A program made the position numbers and the translations under genes. DNA of 64,000 nt from Phenylobacterium sp. Lineage in GTDB: Bacteria; Pseudomonadota; Alphaproteobacteria; Caulobacterales; Caulobacteraceae. The notes under the pieces were generated by a model. It was not told where the DNA came from. It ran no database searches and worked only from the letters and a program-made list of their open reading frames with translations. Shown here in pieces: positions 62,162 through 64,000 of the stretch. Location of the stretch: positions 124,001 to 188,000 of the forward strand of contig JAGOQB010000005.1 in assembly GCA_017991675.1 (NCBI GenBank), written 5' to 3'. Position 1 is the first letter of the stretch, and each line of letters starts with the position of its first letter.

Positions 62162-62962
62162 ATGACCTATGTCGAGCAGGTGGTTCAGTGGCTGCGCGAC
62201 CGCCTGGCGCGCGAGCCGTCGCTGGCCGATCCGCGTGAGCTGAACGTCGCCCTGCGGGTGCTGGCGGTCTGGCGCTCGCGCGCGATCGCCGACGCTTATG
62301 TCCGTCACCATGGCGCGCGGATCATGCAGGGGCCCTTCGCCGGCATGGAGTACGTCACCTCGGCGACCGAGGGGGCCCTGACCCCGCGGCTGATCGGGAC
62401 CTACGAATCGGAACTCCACCCCTATCTCGCGACCTTCGCGGCGAAGCCGCTGGATTGCGTGATCGATGTCGGCTGCGCCGAAGGCTACTACGCGGTCGGC
62501 CTGGCGCGGCTGATGCCGGGCGTCACGGTCCACGCCTTCGACATCCAGGAAAAGGCGCGGCTGGCCTGCGCCGAACTCGCCGCCAAGAACGGCGTGACGG
62601 ACCGCGTCATCATCGGCGAACGCTTCGAGCCCGACGGTTTCGAGGCGTTCAAGGATCGTCGCTGCCTGGTGCTGGTCGACATCGAGGGAGCCGAGGACGA
62701 CCTGCTGCGTCCCGACCTGTCGCCGGCCCTGGCCGGCATGGATCTGATCGTCGAGACCCACGGCGTCTACCGTCCCGGCGTGCTGGAACGGCTGGTCGAG
62801 CGGTTCGGCCCGACCCACGACATCGTTCGCCTCGATCCGCAGCCCAAGACCCTGCCGCTGCCCGACTTCCTGAAGGGCGCGAGCCACCTCGACCAGCTGC
62901 TGGCGGTCTGGGAGTTCCGGCTCCAGGCGACCCCCTGGCTGGTGATGACGCCGAAGGGGTAG
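62162..62962 (+). CDS. class I SAM-dependent methyltransferase (FkbM-like)
   Basis: A 266-aa protein. Motif I is CVIDVGCAEGYYAVGLARL, then HAFDIQEKARLACAELAAKNG, ERFEPDGFEAF, VLVDIEGAEDDLLRPDL and ETHGVYRPG. VDIEGAE is typical of FkbM-type O-methyltransferases of sugars and polyketides. The ATG (62162) follows a strong hairpin that may mask the ribosome site. It is the last gene before the family A repeat. Confidence 0.88.
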   Translation: MTYVEQVVQWLRDRLAREPSLADPRELNVALRVLAVWRSRAIADAYVRHHGARIMQGPFAGMEYVTSATEGALTPRLIGTYESELHPYLATFAAKPLDCVIDVGCAEGYYAVGLARLMPGVTVHAFDIQEKARLACAELAAKNGVTDRVIIGERFEPDGFEAFKDRRCLVLVDIEGAEDDLLRPDLSPALAGMDLIVETHGVYRPGVLERLVERFGPTHDIVRLDPQPKTLPLPDFLKGASHLDQLLAVWEFRLQATPWLVMTPKG

Positions 62963-62988
62963 GTGACGGCTCGCTGGCCGTCCCTCAT

Positions 62989-63097
62989 CCGCTCACCCCG
63001 GCGAAGGCCGGGGCCCAAGCGGAATCGTAAACAAACAAGCAGCCCTCAGTCATGGTCGAAGCGCCGCTTGGGCCCCGGCCTTCGCCGGGGTGAGCGG
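62989..63097 (+). repeat. intergenic palindromic repeat, family A, second copy
   Basis: A perfect inverted repeat with 34-nt arms (62989-63022 and 63064-63097) around a 41-nt AT-richer centre. The core GCGAAGGCCGGGGCCCAAGC is of the same design as the argD-argF repeat (GCGAAGGCGGGAACCCAAG), with a longer stem. It fills the gap between the methyltransferase and the YcaQ-type genes (convergent), where it may act as a bidirectional terminator. Confidence 0.8.
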
Positions 63098-63100
63098 GGT

Positions 63101-64000
63101 CTAGTTCAGCGCGCTCGCCAGTCGCGCCGCAAGGTCCCCCTTCGGCGCGACCTCGACCCGGTCGAGGCCCAGCCAGCCGGCCATCAGCTTCAGCTCGGCG
63201 GCCAGCAAGGCCGGGGTCTGCTCGTTCGCGTCGGGTTCGGCATGGGCGGCCTGAACCATCAGCAGCCCTTTCTTGCGCTCGGCCTTCAGGTCGACCCGGG
63301 CCGTGATCGCCTCGCCCTGCAGGAACGGCAGCACGTAATAGCCGTGCACCCGCTTGTGGGCCGGGGTGTAGATCTCCAGCCGCACCCGGGTCCCGAACAG
63401 CCGCTCGGTCCGCTCGCGGAACCAGATCAGGTTGTCGAACGGCGAGAGCAGGGCGTTGGCCGCAACCTTGCGCGGGCGTTTCGCGTCGCGGTGGAGATAG
63501 GCCCCGTTCTCCCAACCCTTCACCTTCACCGGCGTCAGGTCGCCGGCCTCGACCAGTTCGGCCAGGCGCGACTTGGTCTCGGCCACGCCCATGCGGAAGT
63601 AGTCGCGCAGGTCCCGTTCGGTGGCCACGCCCTGGGCCCGCGCCGCGATCCGCAGCAGCTCGCGCTGCGCCTCCTCGCGGGGCGGCGGGTCCTCGAGAGC
63701 GGCCTGGGGCAGCACCTTCTCGGGCAGGCCGTAGACCCGCTCGAAGGTTCCGCGGCGGGTGGCGGTGGTCAGCTCGCCGACCCAGAACAGGCTTTCCAGC
63801 GCGCGCTTGCCCTCGCTCCAGCCCCACCAGCTGCCGGCGCCCTTGGCCCCCAGGCTGAGCTCCGAGGCCGGCATCGGCCCGCGGGCGGCGATCTCGTCCA
63901 GGCACTTGTCGATGAAGTCGCCGTGGCTGCGCAGGAACCGGGCAACGCCTTTCCAGACGCCGACCCCGGCGCGGGCGTCGTCCATCCGCCAGCGCAGCAG
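63101..64000 (-). CDS. YcaQ-type DNA glycosylase/winged-helix protein, 5' end outside the window
   Basis: 300 codons are in the window, and the frame is open through position 64000 (LLRWR before the first internal Met), so the true start is upstream. Blocks that fit the AlkX/YcaQ crosslink-repair glycosylase family are GWSEGKRALESLFWVGELTTATRRGTFERVYGLPEKVLP and NALLSPFDNLIWFRERTERLFGTRVRLEIYTPAHKRVHGYYVLPFLQGEAITARVDLKAER. The catalytic QxD/QxQ-type N-terminal motif would be in the missing part. The family removes bulky and interstrand crosslinks. Confidence 0.87.
   Translation of the reverse strand: MLRWRMDDARAGVGVWKGVARFLRSHGDFIDKCLDEIAARGPMPASELSLGAKGAGSWWGWSEGKRALESLFWVGELTTATRRGTFERVYGLPEKVLPQAALEDPPPREEAQRELLRIAARAQGVATERDLRDYFRMGVAETKSRLAELVEAGDLTPVKVKGWENGAYLHRDAKRPRKVAANALLSPFDNLIWFRERTERLFGTRVRLEIYTPAHKRVHGYYVLPFLQGEAITARVDLKAERKKGLLMVQAAHAEPDANEQTPALLAAELKLMAGWLGLDRVEVAPKGDLAARLASALN

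Overview
The window is chromosomal DNA of a high-GC alphaproteobacterium, almost certainly Caulobacteraceae (Caulobacter or Phenylobacterium). The strongest indicator is a complete gcrA cell-cycle regulator gene (minus strand, 17353-17868), a gene typical of alphaproteobacteria of this kind. Other indicators are UrcA, DUF2093, DUF4170 and DUF3617 proteins, a double-length dCTP deaminase, Kdo and lipid A genes, and strong GC3 bias. That bias leaves long meaningless open frames antisense to almost every gene. I see no rRNA, tRNA, CRISPR array, prophage, transposase or integrase.

Layout. 1-4431: sugar-nucleotide and Kdo precursor genes (UDP-glucose dehydrogenase 5' part, phosphomannomutase, arabinose-5-phosphate isomerase), then gpmA coupled to a lone RibD-type deaminase. 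4512-9853: pentapeptide-repeat protein, enoyl-CoA hydratase, Hsp20 with a sigma32-like promoter and a ROSE-like RNA thermometer, two tandem exported methyltransferase-fold proteins, and a PPOX flavoprotein. 10011-15726: DUF3617, an SCP2 protein coupled to an alpha/beta hydrolase with a histone-H1-like tail, a HisN-type phosphatase, an Xre regulator, LpxL, an M23 protein and DUF2093. 15795-22806: xseA, gcrA with its control region, an ABC-2 permease, a YbaY lipoprotein, argD-argF, hslO. 22999-31955: esterase, ICMT-like protein, metZ, dcd, VOC protein, purD, an APH-type phosphotransferase, and a class A PBP.

31952-41712 is the functional core: a minus-strand envelope cluster (pmbA/tldE, cysQ, DUF4170, an MsbA-like exporter, DUF374 acyltransferase, CDF metal exporter, waaA, lpxK). 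It is interrupted by two plus-strand genes, one a CX5R phosphatase that may be a CtpA-type envelope phosphatase. With kdsD and lpxL elsewhere in the window, most late steps of Kdo-lipid A assembly are present. 41747-51739 holds MAPEG, an M23 lipoprotein, UbiD, small proteins, a MmcQ/YdeI/GGT operon, a YkgJ protein, an ETF-beta-methyltransferase-like protein and HdeD. 51736-57228: acetyltransferase, a TetR-desaturase operon with a clear operator, two SDRs divergent from a LiuR-like MerR, and ubiA. 57395-64000: a 24-codon small ORF with a perfect Shine-Dalgarno, a methyltransferase, two coupled 595-aa ABC exporters, another methyltransferase, and a YcaQ-type protein cut by the window edge.

The most noteworthy signals are the ROSE-like thermometer, the exported methyltransferase pair, the hydrolase/histone-like fusion, the gcrA upstream region, the small SD-perfect ORF, two families of intergenic palindromic repeats, and four convergent gene pairs that share one CTAG as both stop codons. 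Only one gap exceeds 300 bases (57229-57614), and it contains the small ORF and a hairpin.
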